Source of the DNA: Diospyros lotus
Lineage: Eukaryota > Streptophyta > Magnoliopsida > Ericales > Ebenaceae
DNA: 64,000 nt
Assembly: GCF_014633365.1 (NCBI RefSeq)
Contig: NC_068347.1
Coordinates: 30,546,116-30,610,115 of the forward strand
Direction: 5' to 3'
Under the pieces are notes generated by a model. That model was not told the origin of the DNA. It did no database searches and saw only the letters and a list, made by a program, of their open reading frames with translations. A program made the position numbers and the translations under genes. This document shows, piece by piece, positions 45,514 to 56,991 of this stretch (positions within the stretch are counted from its first letter, which is position 1; each line of letters starts with the position of its first letter).

Positions 45514-46735
45514 ACTAGGCCAAATTTATTATTTTGCCTTGTACTTTCATAATTTTTTTATTTGGTTATTTAAAATTTTTATTATTTTAATTATACCCTT
45601 AAATCTAATTTTTGAGTCAATTTAACCCTTGTATTTTTAATTTCTTTTTTTTTTGTGTAATTTAAACTTTTTGTTATTTCAATTATACCTTTAAACCTGA
45701 ATTTTCGATTCAATTTAAAGCTTATACTTTTATGTGTAAAAAAAAAAGTAAATAAGATAATAAAATACATATCACACTTTACTCACATCAAAATACGAAG
45801 ATTAAATTGACTCGAAAATACAGGTCCAATGAAAAAAAAAAATCAAAGTATAAAAGTTAAATTAATTCAAAATGTAGATCTAATGGTATAATTGAAACAA
45901 CAAAAATTTTGAATAACCATATTGTTAGGATTTGTGATTCAAAATATATTGATAAATGTTTGCATTTGATTTCCATTTTATTTGCATTACATTTGTCCTT
46001 AATTTCATTTGTATGTGAATTAATTATTTGGGTTATGTATAATTAAGCTAGGCTGGGCCGTTGGTGTCTACAGCCCAACAAGCCCAAGTCCAAGTTTATT
46101 GTGAAACCCATTAATCCCAGTCTTGTTCCTTGGCCTGCATATATATAGATGAGATTGGGGGAAATCATTATGTGTGGCTTTTCTCTTGCACACACACACG
46201 AATAGTTAGAAAATAAGCCCTAATCGGGCAATAGGAATGTGCACAGAGAGAGAGAGGGTTGAACGGAGAAGCTCGCAAAGAACTCAAAGGCGCTCGATGA
46301 TCCAATAACGAAGAAGAAGGCGCAAAGTATTTCCGATCTCGAATCCCGATAAGTGCATAATCACTTGGGTGGTTTGAGGGAGAGATTGGTGAGGTTTGAG
46401 GGCTTGAGATGCTCGAGTTTTGAGCATTGTACTCTATATAATTTTGCCTTGTTTGTTTTGGTTTTTGATTTGCGATGGTCGTGAGGATTTTGTGCGTATA
46501 TTGTGTAAATCCCTTGTTCATATAGTGGATTGACTAGAGGTGTAAGCCTTTGTCGTGAGTAGAATTCGTTTCAGATCCGAACACGTATATATTGTGTTCT
46601 TGCGCGCGCGTGTGTGTTGTGTGGTTTATTTTTATTTCTTGAATTGATACTGCTCTTGGCTTTGTGGTGGTGTGGCCGATTACAAGGAAAAATACAACAC
46701 ATACAAAAAAAATATAAAAATATAGATTTGAGCTA
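45514..46735. mobile_element. Foldback MITE split by a solo LTR
   Basis: The left arm (GTACTTTCATAATTTTTTTATTTGG then TTATTTAAAATTTTTATTATTTTAATTATACC) pairs with the right arm, which is cut by the solo LTR at 45923-46699. Removing the LTR restores AATTTTTGAATAACCATACAAA-like continuity. Interior inverted words (CGATTCAATTTAA / TTAAATTGACTCG) support a palindrome. TSD not resolved. Confidence 0.5.
45923..46699 (+). mobile_element. Solo LTR (probably copia-type)
   Basis: A 777-bp unit starts TGTTAGGATT and ends AATACAACA, with flanks CATAT and CATAC (4 of 5 matching TSD). It contains ATATATATAGATGAG, a possible LTR TATA region, near 46137-46152. No internal retroelement sequence follows. Confidence 0.6.
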
Positions 46736-47446
46736 ACCAAATGTGTTGAGCAAGATGAGTATCAAAGCTGCGAGGGACTGGTACAACTTAGTTGCACCTA
46801 TGCCAATGGAATTGAAGAAGAAATCTTCAACCTTTCACCTAAGTTTCATGCTTGCTTGATGTGCAGTTTAACTACTTCAGATTTCTTCACTAAATTGTTA
46901 ATTAATAACCCTCCATCATGATTCATTATACTTAACTGATTATTTTGGCATTTGGGGTTTTAAATGATTATCGAGTCATACATATTACTATGTTTGTTAG
47001 ACTTTTTAATCAGAAAGATTAATATTAATGTTTAATTTTACCAGTTTAATTATCTTGCTCAAATTATTCTCCACAAATCAACCCAATTAAGATATTCAGG
47101 TTAAACACCTTGTATGAAGCGCTGAAGAAGCATGCATGATCAGCTCTTTGTTTAACGTTGTTTGGGGAACACAAGATTTGTGTTGAAGTAACAGCTCACC
47201 TTATTGAAGGAACCAAAACAGTGTGAATAAGAAACACAACTGATCTGATCTGCAACCCCATATAACCTGCAGCTTCTTTCTATACATATAACCATCTTCC
47301 ATTGAAGGCAAGATAAGGGAAAGCAGCTTTAATTTCTTCCTCTTTTGCCTCTAAATTTGCATCCTTTTGGCCCTCTCCAACACCTTCAAATTTAGCTTCT
47401 TCAGCACAGCCGCCAATTTTGTAACATATATAAGAGAAGTTTCGTC
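46736..47446. other. Upstream region of the NIP aquaporin gene
   Basis: No gene; promoter and 5' UTR of the plus-strand NIP gene should lie here. CTATACATATAACC near 47280 is a possible TATA region. A second TATATAA (near 47427) is too close to the ATG to serve it. Confidence 0.5.
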
Positions 47447-48514
47447 ATGAAGCACTTGATTGAGGCCCAGCCATTCCCTGACAATATCTCTATCGAGGCG
47501 TCCACCAGCAGCCAGTCTAAGTACGATCAGGAAATCGGCTCTCTTGCGACGTCAAGAATTAGTGATGCCCCGATGAAGAACTCAATCCTCTGTTTCCGAG
47601 CAGGGATGGATCATGATTTACTACGCAAGGTAACATACTGTGGCACCAATCAAGTGAATTCTATCTGTGATTTTATTTTCTGTAAGATCCTTTATTGCTC
47701 GTATCATGCTGAAGAATTATTCCACCAGCTTTTAGCAGAGGCGTTGGGGACATTCATTTTGGTTTTCTCCATCGGTGGGATCGTTGCAGTGACACAGCTG
47801 ATGGGAGGAGGGCCAGTCGGCCTCCTGGAGTACGCCGCCACAGCCGCATTGTCGGTCGTCGTCATCGTTTTCTCCATCGGAGCCATCTCCGGAGCTCATG
47901 TCAACCCTGCTGTTACAATTGCCTTTGCAGCTTGTGGCCAGTTTCCATGGCCAAAGGTCCCCCTTTACCTTCTAGCTCAAGTCATCGGTTCTGTAATGGC
48001 AGCATACGGTGGAAAGTTAGTCTACGGCTTAAAAACCGAAACCATGATGACCAGACCGCTGCACGGCGTTGGCGCCGCCTTCGGGGTGGAGCTCATCGCC
48101 ACCTTCATCCTCATGTTCCTGGCTTCCTCCTTGGCATGGCAAGCTAAATACGTAAGAGATTCACCTTTTCCCCGCTTTTTCTTGGATTTCAACTTCTGTT
48201 TTTGGGTTCTAAGATGGAATTTGATCTCTCCGCAGGTTTGCCATGTCGCTGGATTTGTCATCGGAATCGCCATTGGACTTGCCGTGCTGATCACAGGGCC
48301 TGTCTCAGGAGGGTCGCTGAATCCGGCGAGGTCCCTGGGACCGGCGATCGTGTCGTGGAAATTCGACGGCGTCTGGATTTATCTCATTGCCCCAACCGCC
48401 GGAGCAGTTGCCGGAGCATTCCTATTTCACGCTCTGCGACTTCAGCGCCACCCCTGCTGTGCCATTTCCGCCCCCGACGTCGCCCTGCTCCGGCCAGGGA
48501 TTGATCAGTTGTAG
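47447..48514 (+). CDS. NIP7;1: NIP-type aquaporin, NIP7;1-like (boric acid / metalloid channel)
   Basis: Exons 47447-47629, 47729-48151 and 48236-48514 give 294 residues. Six membrane segments surround two NPA boxes, AHVNPAV (120-122) and SLNPARS (231-233), with the selectivity-filter Arg234. LLEYAATAALSVVVIVFSIG in helix 2 carries Tyr96, matching the Tyr that gates Arabidopsis NIP7;1, an anther boric-acid channel. The order GGPVGLLEYA, FPWPKVPLY and VLITGPVSGGSLNPARSLGPA is typical of that clade. I place the exon 2 acceptor at CCACCAG before LLAEALGTF because NIPs begin helix 1 there. Both introns (99 and 84 bp) are multiples of three with no in-frame stop, so an unspliced reading frame stays open. 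N-terminal 61 residues are cytosolic and poorly conserved. Plasma-membrane location and boron transport are inferred from family. Confidence 0.93.
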   Translation: MKHLIEAQPFPDNISIEASTSSQSKYDQEIGSLATSRISDAPMKNSILCFRAGMDHDLLRKVTYCGTNQVNSICDFIFCKILYCSYHAEELFHQLLAEALGTFILVFSIGGIVAVTQLMGGGPVGLLEYAATAALSVVVIVFSIGAISGAHVNPAVTIAFAACGQFPWPKVPLYLLAQVIGSVMAAYGGKLVYGLKTETMMTRPLHGVGAAFGVELIATFILMFLASSLAWQAKYVRDSPFPRFFLDFNFCFWVLRWNLISPQVCHVAGFVIGIAIGLAVLITGPVSGGSLNPARSLGPAIVSWKFDGVWIYLIAPTAGAVAGAFLFHALRLQRHPCCAISAPDVALLRPGIDQL

Positions 48515-49045
48515 CATCTTCTTCACTGTAAGATCAGAACGACTATTGAAAACTAGGAAAACACTCGATCGAAGCAACTGACAATTATGAAAATGTCACT
48601 CCATTTTGGGGGGACTTTCGTGGAGCATCTAATGAGCATGCATGGGTCATTTTCTTTGTTTTGCTTGGATTTCTTCATCTTTTGAGCCCCACCATTAATG
48701 GCCCAAATCACCAATGCGGCAAGCTTCTCGAATGGGACCAATTTGGCCACATGATATGCTTAATCCAATTGGCCTTAAAAGAGATAAATCGGCCCATAGT
48801 TCCACTGACAACAGTTGATTGATGTTCAAACAAGAAAGATCATAATTAATGAGTGGCCATGAAACTTTATTAAGGTTGGTGGTTTGTGTTTTTCCGTTTC
48901 TGTCATTAGCCATGAAACCTTATCAATTAAAGGCTGTAAGATGAAGATGCACGTCACTTCCTGTCATGTGTTGTCAACTGCAAATGCAATCCTCTGAAAA
49001 ATAGAAAAGAGTGACGAATTAATCTACAGTGCCCAACATATGTCT
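48515..49045. other. 3' flank of the NIP gene
   Basis: No further exon recognised. AT-rich with short open frames on the minus strand that have no domain. Confidence 0.5.
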
Positions 49046-49472
49046 CGGGGGGTTAGTGAAGGACGCCAAAAAAATGAAAATGCCATTGCCCAAATTATAA
49101 ATTTGCAAATCTTAAACCGAAAATGTCGTCGCCCAAATTATAAATTTACAAACTTTGTTATTGTCTTACCCAGATGCTCTCTCTTTTCTCCCATTTTCAT
49201 GATCGTTTCTATCTTTGCCTAGTCGTCATATCGTCATCATTTCACTATCACTGCATCCTCCCTCTATGGAGGATGCAACAATAGTCGGCGAGGCAAAATA
49301 AGGCGGCAAGACAATGGTAGCAAGACAACAATGATGGTCAACAGTTGCATCAAAAGTTATGGGAAGGGAAGAGAGAAGAAAGCAAATAACTAAGACAATG
49401 ATAGAATTTGTAAATTTATAATTTAAATGAGGGTATTTTTATTTTTTTGATGCTTTCAATAATCCCCTTAGT
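49046..49472. mobile_element. Foldback MITE
   Basis: The left end (GGGGTTAGTGAAGGACGCCAAAAAAATGAAAATGCC then AAATTATAAATTTGCAAAT) pairs with the complement of the right end (AGGGGATTATTGAAAGCATCAAAAAAATAAAAATACC then AAATTATAAATTTACAAAT) over about 65 bp. The interior has CGTCATCAT-like words and a TGCATCCTCC / GGAGGATGCA hairpin near 49252-49277. No clear TSD. Confidence 0.6.
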
Positions 49473-49822
49473 AGAATTTGTCGAGTAAGGTAGAAGAGCT
49501 CAACAGTTATGATTAGTGCGAAGAAAAACTACTTTAGTATCAATTAAATGTGACTTAGAAATAATAAAAAAGTATATGTACTTGTAACTTCATAATTATC
49601 CTAAACTACTGCAACGAGGCAATTTGAGGTAGTAAATTTCGTTGTGTAAAAAAAAAAAATAAAGCTTATGAAAATATAATATAAAAAATACAGTAATAAA
49701 AAATTAATTTATGAATACAAGGTAGTCTGACTTGCCGACCACAATATTAATATAAAATAAAATAAAAATAAATTTATTAAACATGGTTGGATTGGGTGCG
49801 TGTTGTGTACCTATTACCTGAT
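49473..49822. other. Short AT-rich intergenic spacer
   Basis: No gene or bounded repeat seen; ends at the TSD of the next element. Confidence 0.5.
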
Positions 49823-50274
49823 GAGAAATTCTATTTGCAATCACATATTTTACTCTCCGTAACTTACTTTTAATATTCCTAAAATATCCTCAAATGAAAA
49901 CTCATATTTGCCCTCATTTAAATCGTTGAAAATCAATCACCCACCATTACTCCTCAAGCACGTGCACCCACTTTCTCACCCACCATCGCCACAATCACTT
50001 TTTCAAATAACAGCAACTATAGTAAATCAATATAAAACAGTAGAAAATTATTAATATTTTTAAAAATTAAAATAATTTCTTAATATTATCAAATAGCATG
50101 CATTTATATAATTTATATTTAAAAATAACATAAATTATAACATCATAAATATCGATCACTAGTTAAATCACATAATTTATATATATTACGAATAAATTAA
50201 ATCACATAATTTACGTAGATGAGTGATGAATTAAAAAATAAAATTAATTAACAAAAAAAAAAAATACTCTTCCC

Positions 50275-50505
50275 TGAAGCCCCGAACCCCGGGGTTCGGG
50301 GCCTGGGGGATACCCCGAAACTTGGGATTCGAGCTATTTGGATTTCCCCGAACTTGGGGATTCGGGACATCCCCCAACCTCCGAATCTCAAAATTCGAGA
50401 GATTGAAGGAATTCTATATCTATAGATTCGGAGAAAATCAATTCTCCCGAACCTTGAGATTCTAGAGAATTGATTTCTCCTGAACCTGGTTCAAGGTTTA
50501 GGAGA
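50275..50505. repeat. CCCCGAA / TTCGGGG inverted-word array 1
   Basis: Repeated units such as CCCCGAACCCCGGGGTTCGGGG, decaying to CCCGAACCTTGAGATTC and CCTGAACCTGGTTCAAGGTTTAGG. Each unit can form a small hairpin. A related single unit recurs at about 50686-50725. Confidence 0.75.
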
Positions 50506-50889
50506 TATATATATATATATATTATAATATATAGTTATAATTATAATTATATATAAAGTTATAAATAATTATATTATATACATACATATTTTATCTACAT
50601 AAATTATTATAACTATAATTATTATAAAATATAAAATATGTATAATATATATAATTTTTATAAAATATAAAATAGTAGAAAATCAATTCTCCCGAACCTT
50701 GAGGTTCGAGAGAATTGATTTCTTCAGGAGATATATATATATAGTTATAATTATACATATATATTTTATATACATAAATTATTATAACTATAACTATTAT
50801 AAAATATAAAATATGTATAATACATATAAAATACAATTATTATAAAATATAAAATATGTATAATACATATAAAATATAAAATTGCAAGT

Positions 50890-51082
50890 TACCCCCCGAA
50901 CAGCGTGGTTCGGGGGAGCCCCACCCCCCCGAAACTCGTTGTTCGGGGGGCGAGGCTTCCCCCGAACAACATGGTTCAGGGGAGCCCCAGCCCCTCGAAA
51001 CTCACTGTTCGGGGGCGGGGTTTCCCCCGAACAGCTGGGTTCGGGGGGTGCTAGTTCCCCCGAACGCCCAGGTTCGGGCGCT
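50890..51082. repeat. CCCCCGAAC / GTTCGGGGG inverted-word array 2
   Basis: Six to seven close copies of CCCCCGAAC-x(5-9)-GTTCGGGGG in 190 bp, very GC-rich within an AT-rich element. Adjacent units are separated by short AGCCCC / CGAGGCTT spacers. Confidence 0.8.
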
Positions 51083-51640
51083 AACCAAGCGTCGATTAGG
51101 AACTCTGACGAGTTCCAACACTATTATATCTACCATGAAATCAATTAAACTAGAAGGTAAAATTTTTACCTGGTTATGCGATTTGGGGGACTCCAACAGG
51201 CTGGATGAGGCAACCAAAGTGGGCGGTGCTGTCACAGAAGAAGAAGGAGAAGGAGAAGAAGAATAGGATTTGATGCGCGTGGGTGTAGTTTTTGAGGGTT
51301 GAATGTGTAAATAGTTGTAAAAAGTAATAAGTGTGGTTGTAAATAGTAAAATTTAATATTTTAGTTAAAATGGTTACGGAGAGCAAATTCTATGATTGTA
51401 AATAGAATTTCCCTTACCTTATTTGTACCTAGAATAAATTTTCCTTCCCAATTCATTCCTTCCCTTGCCCACAAGTGTTTAAAGGTGAACGTTTCGTGCA
51501 TAGATTAAGTGATTGGATTATAATAAGTTAGAATTTGTATAAGTAGATTATGAGTTCAATTTCTTATTCTATACAGTGAGACAAAACCTCTATCTATAAT
51601 TTATCTTCTCTACCGAAATTGAGGGCACGAGCGATGGGAG

Positions 51641-52169
51641 CAGGGGTGTTCGCGGTGCGGTTTAGCCGGTTTGAATCATTTTCAGCATGCTAAATCGCTA
51701 GTGCGATTTTTCAACAAAATCAGACCGCGGTTTGGTTTGGGTTTGGCCAAACCGCACCAAACCAGATCGCATTTGCAGTCTGGTTTGGTGCGGTTTGCTA
51801 CGGTTTGAAATTGCTACTTAAAATCACTAAAAAAGATATTTAAAAATGGTAAATAAAGACACAAATATTGGTAAATAAAGACAATTAAATGTAAATACAT
51901 AGGAGCAAAAAATAAAGATAAAATAGTGTAAAAAATAAATAAGATGGGCTGTCAATTATTATATTTTTATAATAATAATTTTTTTTATTATTTTTTTGGG
52001 CGGTTTGGTTTAAAACCGAACCGCAAACTGTCCAAACCGTAAATCGCGCAGTTTGGACAGAATCCAAACCGTTTTCGACCGTCAAAAAAAAATTCGATCG
52101 ATTCGGTTTAGTTCGGTTCGGTTCGATTTGGTCGATTTCCACGGTACATCGATTTTTTTAACACTCCTA
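51641..52169. mobile_element. Non-autonomous hAT element
   Basis: Ends CAGGGGTGTT and complement TAGGAGTGTT, with GGTTTGG/CCAAACC-rich subterminal DNA on both sides (GCGGTTTGGTTT, AACCGAACCGC). Flanking 8-mers GATGGGAG and TATGAGAG match at 6 of 8. No transposase. Confidence 0.65.
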
Positions 52170-53045
52170 TATGAGAGACTGCTCAAAGACGATAATATCA
52201 AGTATTTAAAAGTGAACTAAATTTATAGAATATCTAATAAACCTGTAAAATTGTCATTTCTATTTTCAACCCAACTAAAGTAACATCCCTTCAAATGTTG
52301 TATTTTTTTTTAATAACTTAGGTATTCGGGTCTCGCCTGTCTAATTTTAGAGGAGATCGATATTCTTCATAATTTAATTTTTGAGTACATTAGATGTGAT
52401 CACAAACTTATACACTACTAAATAAATACGTAGTCAATTTTTATTAAATAAAATATTTTTATTTTCATTAAAAATTATTCCTCCGCCACTCTCAAAATAA
52501 TTTAAAAACTTTATCACTCGTGGAATGCCCTGGGGCTGCAAATGTTGTATTTTATTGCAGAGACAATGGACTCTATTAAGAGGAGCCTCCAATCAAAACC
52601 ATGGGCCACTGACAAATACCATGGGCAAAGGCATCCCTATCCCCTGTCCTCCCTTTTTCTTTCTTTTATTTATTTATTTATTAATTTCTCCAACTGAATT
52701 TAAAGAATTCCATTCAAGCTGTTGACAGACCAAGGAAACTTGGTTCCGTCCACAGTTTCTCCTGTTACAAGGGTAGACCCGTCTTTTCACCAATTAGATA
52801 ATTTAACAATACTTCCATTTGATATGATATGATGGATGGTGGATTGAATTAATTAAATGTATTTTTTCTTGTATTTGTGGAATAATATATTTTAATTTTA
52901 ATAAAAATTATTTTCATCAACTATACATATTTATTGAACATTCATATTTGTTCAATTTAAATAAAAAAAATATTTCTTCTTCTTCTTCTTATTATTCTTA
53001 ATTTATTTGAAGTTTTTAATCAAAATATTAGGTTATTGATGTAAT
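52170..53045. other. Intergenic DNA
   Basis: No gene recognised. A (CTT)n-like run near 52975-52990. Ends with the left TSD of the following hAT element. Confidence 0.5.
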
Positions 53046-53900
53046 CTATGAAGTATGGAAACGCGAAGACGGCCCGAAAAAGCCTTCGAAACATTTCTGT
53101 AAATTGTGAAACGTTCTGGGGGCCGTTTTGCAATTTACACAAAATGTGGGAAACGCATTTCACACTTGAAACGTGTTTCCAGCAACCACGGTCGCTCACC
53201 TGCAGAAGGAAGACAATGGTCACCGAGAGGCGAGGCGACGACGGTTGGCGGCGAAGCTAGATATGGAGTGTGCAGCGACGGTCGAGGCGAGAGATGGTGT
53301 ACGGCGGTGGGCGGAGACGAGGGTGAGAGGCGAGTGACGATGGCAGAAATGCTTCGACTGTGAGAGAGGCGAGATCGAACGTGATGGTAAGGGCAAGAGA
53401 TTCATTAATGGCGAGATAGGCGAACGATGGTGGCAGAGACGTTTTGACTGTGAGAGAAGCGAGACGAAGACGAGGGTGAGGGCAAGAGACTCGTCGATGA
53501 CGACTGAGAGAGGTAGCAACGATGGCAGAGATCGACTGTGAGAGATGCGAGATCGACGGCGAGGGCGAGGATGAGGGCAACAGACACGTCGACGGCAAGA
53601 GAAACGACGACGGGGGCAGACGGAAGAAGCGGCGTGGGTCTAGGGTTTGCAAAATCGAAACAGCCATTGACAACAAGTTGTAGGTAATACTCTAGAGTAA
53701 TACTGTAAATTACATTATTTATAGTATTTCTAGGTTTGCAAAATTATAACTTAATATTATTTATAGTATATAAATTATATATTAATTTCACATACACCCC
53801 TATATTTTTTAAAATTACAGTTTACCCCACGTTTCCGTTTCTTAACTTTTTTGAAAAATACCGTTTCCGCGTTTTCCGTTTCCGTTTCCGTACAACATAG
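53046..53900. mobile_element. Non-autonomous hAT element with perfect 8-bp TSD
   Basis: Ends CTATGAAGTATGGAAACG and, reversed, CTATGTTGTACGGAAACG. TSDs GATGTAAT at 53038-53045 and 53901-53908 are identical. Subterminal GGAAACG / CGTTTCC words repeat at both ends. The interior is a GAGGCGAGA / CGACGG purine-rich segment whose minus-strand frames are low-complexity Ser/Pro/Leu and not a recognised protein. Confidence 0.85.
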
Positions 53901-54261
53901 GATGTAATATCTCAACTTCTAGTTGTCGAACAACAACGATTTGGGTTTAATAACTTAATTAGGAATTAATTTCAGGTTACATAAGTTGTTATATATATTA
54001 TTAAAAAAATAAGATAAAAACAAAAAAATACAATTACATTTAAATACAAAAGATTTTTACGTAAAAAATCCTAAAAGAGAAAAATCATGAGACAAAGAAA
54101 AATATTACTATATAATAAAGTTTATAATTACAAAATTCAATATTCTCTCTCTAAATCCAATTCTTAATTATACTCAATTCCCACTTCTCGTGGTCCCTTA
54201 CACAAGTAATTTGTATTTCTTGAATAATAAGCCAAACATCCAATTTATAGATTGTTTTCTT

Positions 54262-54430
54262 TATTCTGATAACGCTTAGAATAAACACCCCTCCCTAGCT
54301 GTCCCACACCATGGGAGAGAAGGTAAATCAGGAGTCGGGCACCCTACGTTTCAAATTACAGACCTCCCATACTTGTGGGTACTTATATGAGCTCACTAGA
54401 GCCACCCGATCACGCCCTGGGACAAATTGT
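54262..54430 (-). mobile_element. Possible SINE inserted in the copia 3' LTR
   Basis: This block is absent from the sister LTR (compare 55490-55510) and is flanked by TTGTTTTCTT (54252-54261) and TTGTTTTCCTT (54431-54441). On the minus strand it starts CCCAGGGCGTGATCGGGTGG, A-box-like, with a weaker B-box-like AATTTGAAACG about 60 nt later. Confidence 0.5.
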
Positions 54431-54895
54431 TTGTTTTCCTTGTTCACAAAAAATAGGGTTTCCTAACTTAACAAGTGAAAACTGACTAAAAAATACAATT
54501 ACAAACTAAATGAGAATTCCTAAAAAAACATTTGTCCATCCTCTAATGACAACCATGACTATTTATTACTGATAATCACAATGACCTCTATTACCAAGAT
54601 CATCGTACCCCACCATAAAAGGTATAACCACTTAGGCACATATCGCCCTAAGAGTTTCACGACACAATGTCAAAAAATACCTTGTTGAAAAATTATAGTG
54701 CAACCCTCATGCTTGGCTTCCTTGGGAGCTCTTTAGTTATCAACATCTTTTCCACCACATACCTTGCATCACCGTCAAGCCAATGCCTGTGTGCAAATTT
54801 GTGGACCCGCTAAAAGTATCACATCATCTTTCATGACAACTTTGATGGTCTAATAGCATGCCATGAAGACGTATCCATCTCTTTAAAAGACATCT

Positions 54896-55184
54896 TCATC
54901 TCCCACAAAAATTGAGAGACGAACTTTCAGCATCACAATCTTTTGAGCCATTTGCCAGACTTGCTTTTTCAACACGACAATCCATTTTCACATGACCAGA
55001 TTGTTTGCACTTGCAACATATCACTTTGCTAATTTTTTTACAGTCTTCAGGAGTTGGTTTTCCCTTTAATACCTTATGTAACCCATATTGGAACAAGATA
55101 TCATTAACTTGTATTTGCCACAAGCCAAAATTGATTTTCCCATTGAACTTTTCAAAATCAAATTTCATGATGCTTGACATATCT
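54896..55184 (-). pseudogene. Copia gag remnant
   Basis: Minus-strand frame with MKFDFEKFNGKINFGLWQIQ and LHKVLKGKPTPEDCKKI, the N-terminal gag of plant copia elements. It then jumps directly to a zinc knuckle CCKCKQSGHVKMDC, so the gag centre is deleted. Stops follow; no protease or polymerase seen. Confidence 0.75.
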
Positions 55185-55652
55185 TTTGTGTACCAAGTGA
55201 CTGATAATCGAAGCTCTGACACCTCTTGTTGAAAAAATAAGATGAAAAACAAAAAATCTAATTACACTTAAACACAAGAAATTTTTACGTGAAAAATTCT
55301 AAAAGAAAAAAATTACGACTGTCAGAACAATAGAAAAAAAATATCACTATATAGTAAAGTTTACAACTATAAAGTTTAATATTTTTTCTCTAAATCCAAA
55401 TCTCAATTACACCAAATTCTTAACTTTCACTAGTCTCTCACAATTAATTTGCACTCTTTGAATAACAAATCGATTATCCTATTTATAGATTATTTTTTTG
55501 TTCACAAAGACTAAGTTTTCTTGTTTAACAATAAGTGAAAACTAACTAGAAAATAGAATTATAAATTAAACTGGAAACCAATTAAGAATAGGAAATGAAC
55601 TTATTGAAAAATCTTCAAGATTAATTAGGATTTCTTGCTAATGATCCTAACA

Positions 55653-56882
55653 TATATTATATTGATATTATGTTAAATAAAATAAATATATGCGTACTAA
55701 TCAATACATAAAAGTTAAATAAGAGTTGATGTCGTCATATCTATTCTTTTACTTATACGAACCAAATTTATCAAATTGTCATGCCTACTAACAACAAAAT
55801 TCACATGTTTTAATTTTTTAAAAATAAATTCTATCTCTATAATCAACTCTATTTTTAATTGCGTGCTTAATAAGGTCTATAAAAAGAGTTATTTTTGCTA
55901 TTAAAAGAAAAATAACCCACTGAATAATATTTCTTTCTTCACAACATTCTACTTACCAAAAAATATTTTTTTGTTTGGTTAATTATGTAAAATTAGTGAT
56001 TGTTGATGACCATATTAGTGGGCAACATTACTGAATTTTCAAGCCGTATCTGCCAACCAAACTTGTAAGCCACGAAGGTGTTACGGAATTTCTAAGTGGT
56101 TGCACCAAACTTTTGGGCACGGTAATGTGCCAACTTTAATTTAAACAAAATTGTAATGTTTATAAAATAATATTTTTTTAAATTAACCATCAAAATTATA
56201 TTTTCTTTCTTTATAAAATAATGCAGATTTTTATGGGTCATAAATAAATAACACAATAATATATTGATGAATCAAATGGAGCGGCAGCAAGATATCGTCC
56301 GTCCACGTGGCAGAATCCCTTTGAGTGTGGTGCTGACTGCTTAATTCAACTGGGTGATGTCTCATCTACTGAATCCCTCCATCTTTATTTGTCTTTATTT
56401 AATATATTTACTATTCAGGCTGCGGCGTGGATGACACGTGACCCTACCGGAGATGGTATCCCATACGCCAAGACTACAAGACAACGCCAAAAACTTTCTT
56501 CATATTCGCTTATTTGGAAAATGAAATTGTTTTTTATTTCATTTTTATGATTTTACATCGCAAAGGAAAAAAGCGAACCACTGTAAGCTCACTTTCATTA
56601 TTCTTTTAAATGTAAACGCGTCAGTTTTCATGTCACCTGACTGGTCGTTTCAAGTAAATTCACGGAAGAGGTGAGAAGTAGAGAATAACTGCTCAAGCAG
56701 CTGGGCTGGAAGTGCGGGCCCAGAGTGGGACCCACTGAGGCGCTAAACGACACCACGGGAATCATCGCCCCCGTTGTGGGTCCCACTCCAAGTGCCTTCT
56801 CCGCCCTCAATTGGATACCAGTAAAAATATTAAAAAATTACAAATTCCTTGTTCAATGACGGTAATACCCTCCCGCCGTTCC
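55653..56882. other. Intergenic and upstream region of the aluminium-induced gene
   Basis: AT-rich to about 56280, then promoter-like. Two perfect CACGTG G-boxes (56304-56309 in CCACGTGG, and 56435-56440 in ACACGTGAC) could confer ABA or light response, and TATAAA follows at 56883. No coding region. Confidence 0.55.
56304..56440 (+). promoter_or_regulatory. Pair of G-boxes (CACGTG) upstream of AILP-like gene
   Basis: CACGTG at 56304-56309 and 56435-56440, about 690 and 555 bp before the start codon. Family members respond to aluminium, auxin and stress; binding by bZIP/bHLH factors is inferred. Confidence 0.5.
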
Positions 56883-56888
56883 TATAAA
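56883..56888 (+). promoter_or_regulatory. TATA box of AILP-like gene
   Basis: TATAAA about 109 bp upstream of ATG 56992, in the context CCTATAAATGGC. Confidence 0.6.
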
Positions 56889-56991
56889 TGGCCCGCCCCG
56901 TCCCCGGTTCTTCTCCCATGTCTGATCCCTCCATTTCCACACAGAAAAAGAGAGATAGAAGCAACAGATAGGTGTTGCCAAGTGCGAAACC

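Larger units (their letters stand above)
49823..51413. mobile_element. Mutator-type non-autonomous element with GTTCGGGG arrays
   Basis: TIRs GAGAAATTCTATTTGCAATCA and, reversed, GGGAAATTCTATTTACAATCA continue into ACTCTCCGTAAC / GCTCTCCGTAAC. The flanking 9-mers TTACCTGAT (49814-49822) and TTACCTTAT (51414-51422) are a TSD with one change, as for Mutator-like elements. The interior contains AT-rich tandem DNA (ATATAAAATATGTATAATA near 50620-50880) and two striking CCCCGAAC/GTTCGGGG arrays. No transposase. Confidence 0.8.
53987..55652 (-). mobile_element. Deleted copia-type retrotransposon
   Basis: Minus-strand 5' LTR 55227-55652 (starts TGTTAGGATCATT, ends TTTTTCAACA) aligns with 53987-about 54525 (shared AAGTTTATAATTACAAA-like, TCTCTAAATCCAA, TTTTTACGT(A/G)AAAAATTC and TTTATAGATT blocks). 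A primer-binding-like GTGTCAGAGCTTCG follows the 5' LTR. The 3' LTR is enlarged by a SINE at 54262-54430. The internal part is only about 700 bp. TSD not resolved. Confidence 0.65.

Noticed and set aside
49040..49222. 60-codon plus-strand ORF
   Set aside because: Lies in the left arm and core of a foldback MITE; encodes a duplicated AT-rich segment.
53220..53676. Minus-strand frames up to 139 codons
   Set aside because: Ser/Leu/Pro-rich repeats inside a non-autonomous hAT element; no recognisable domain.
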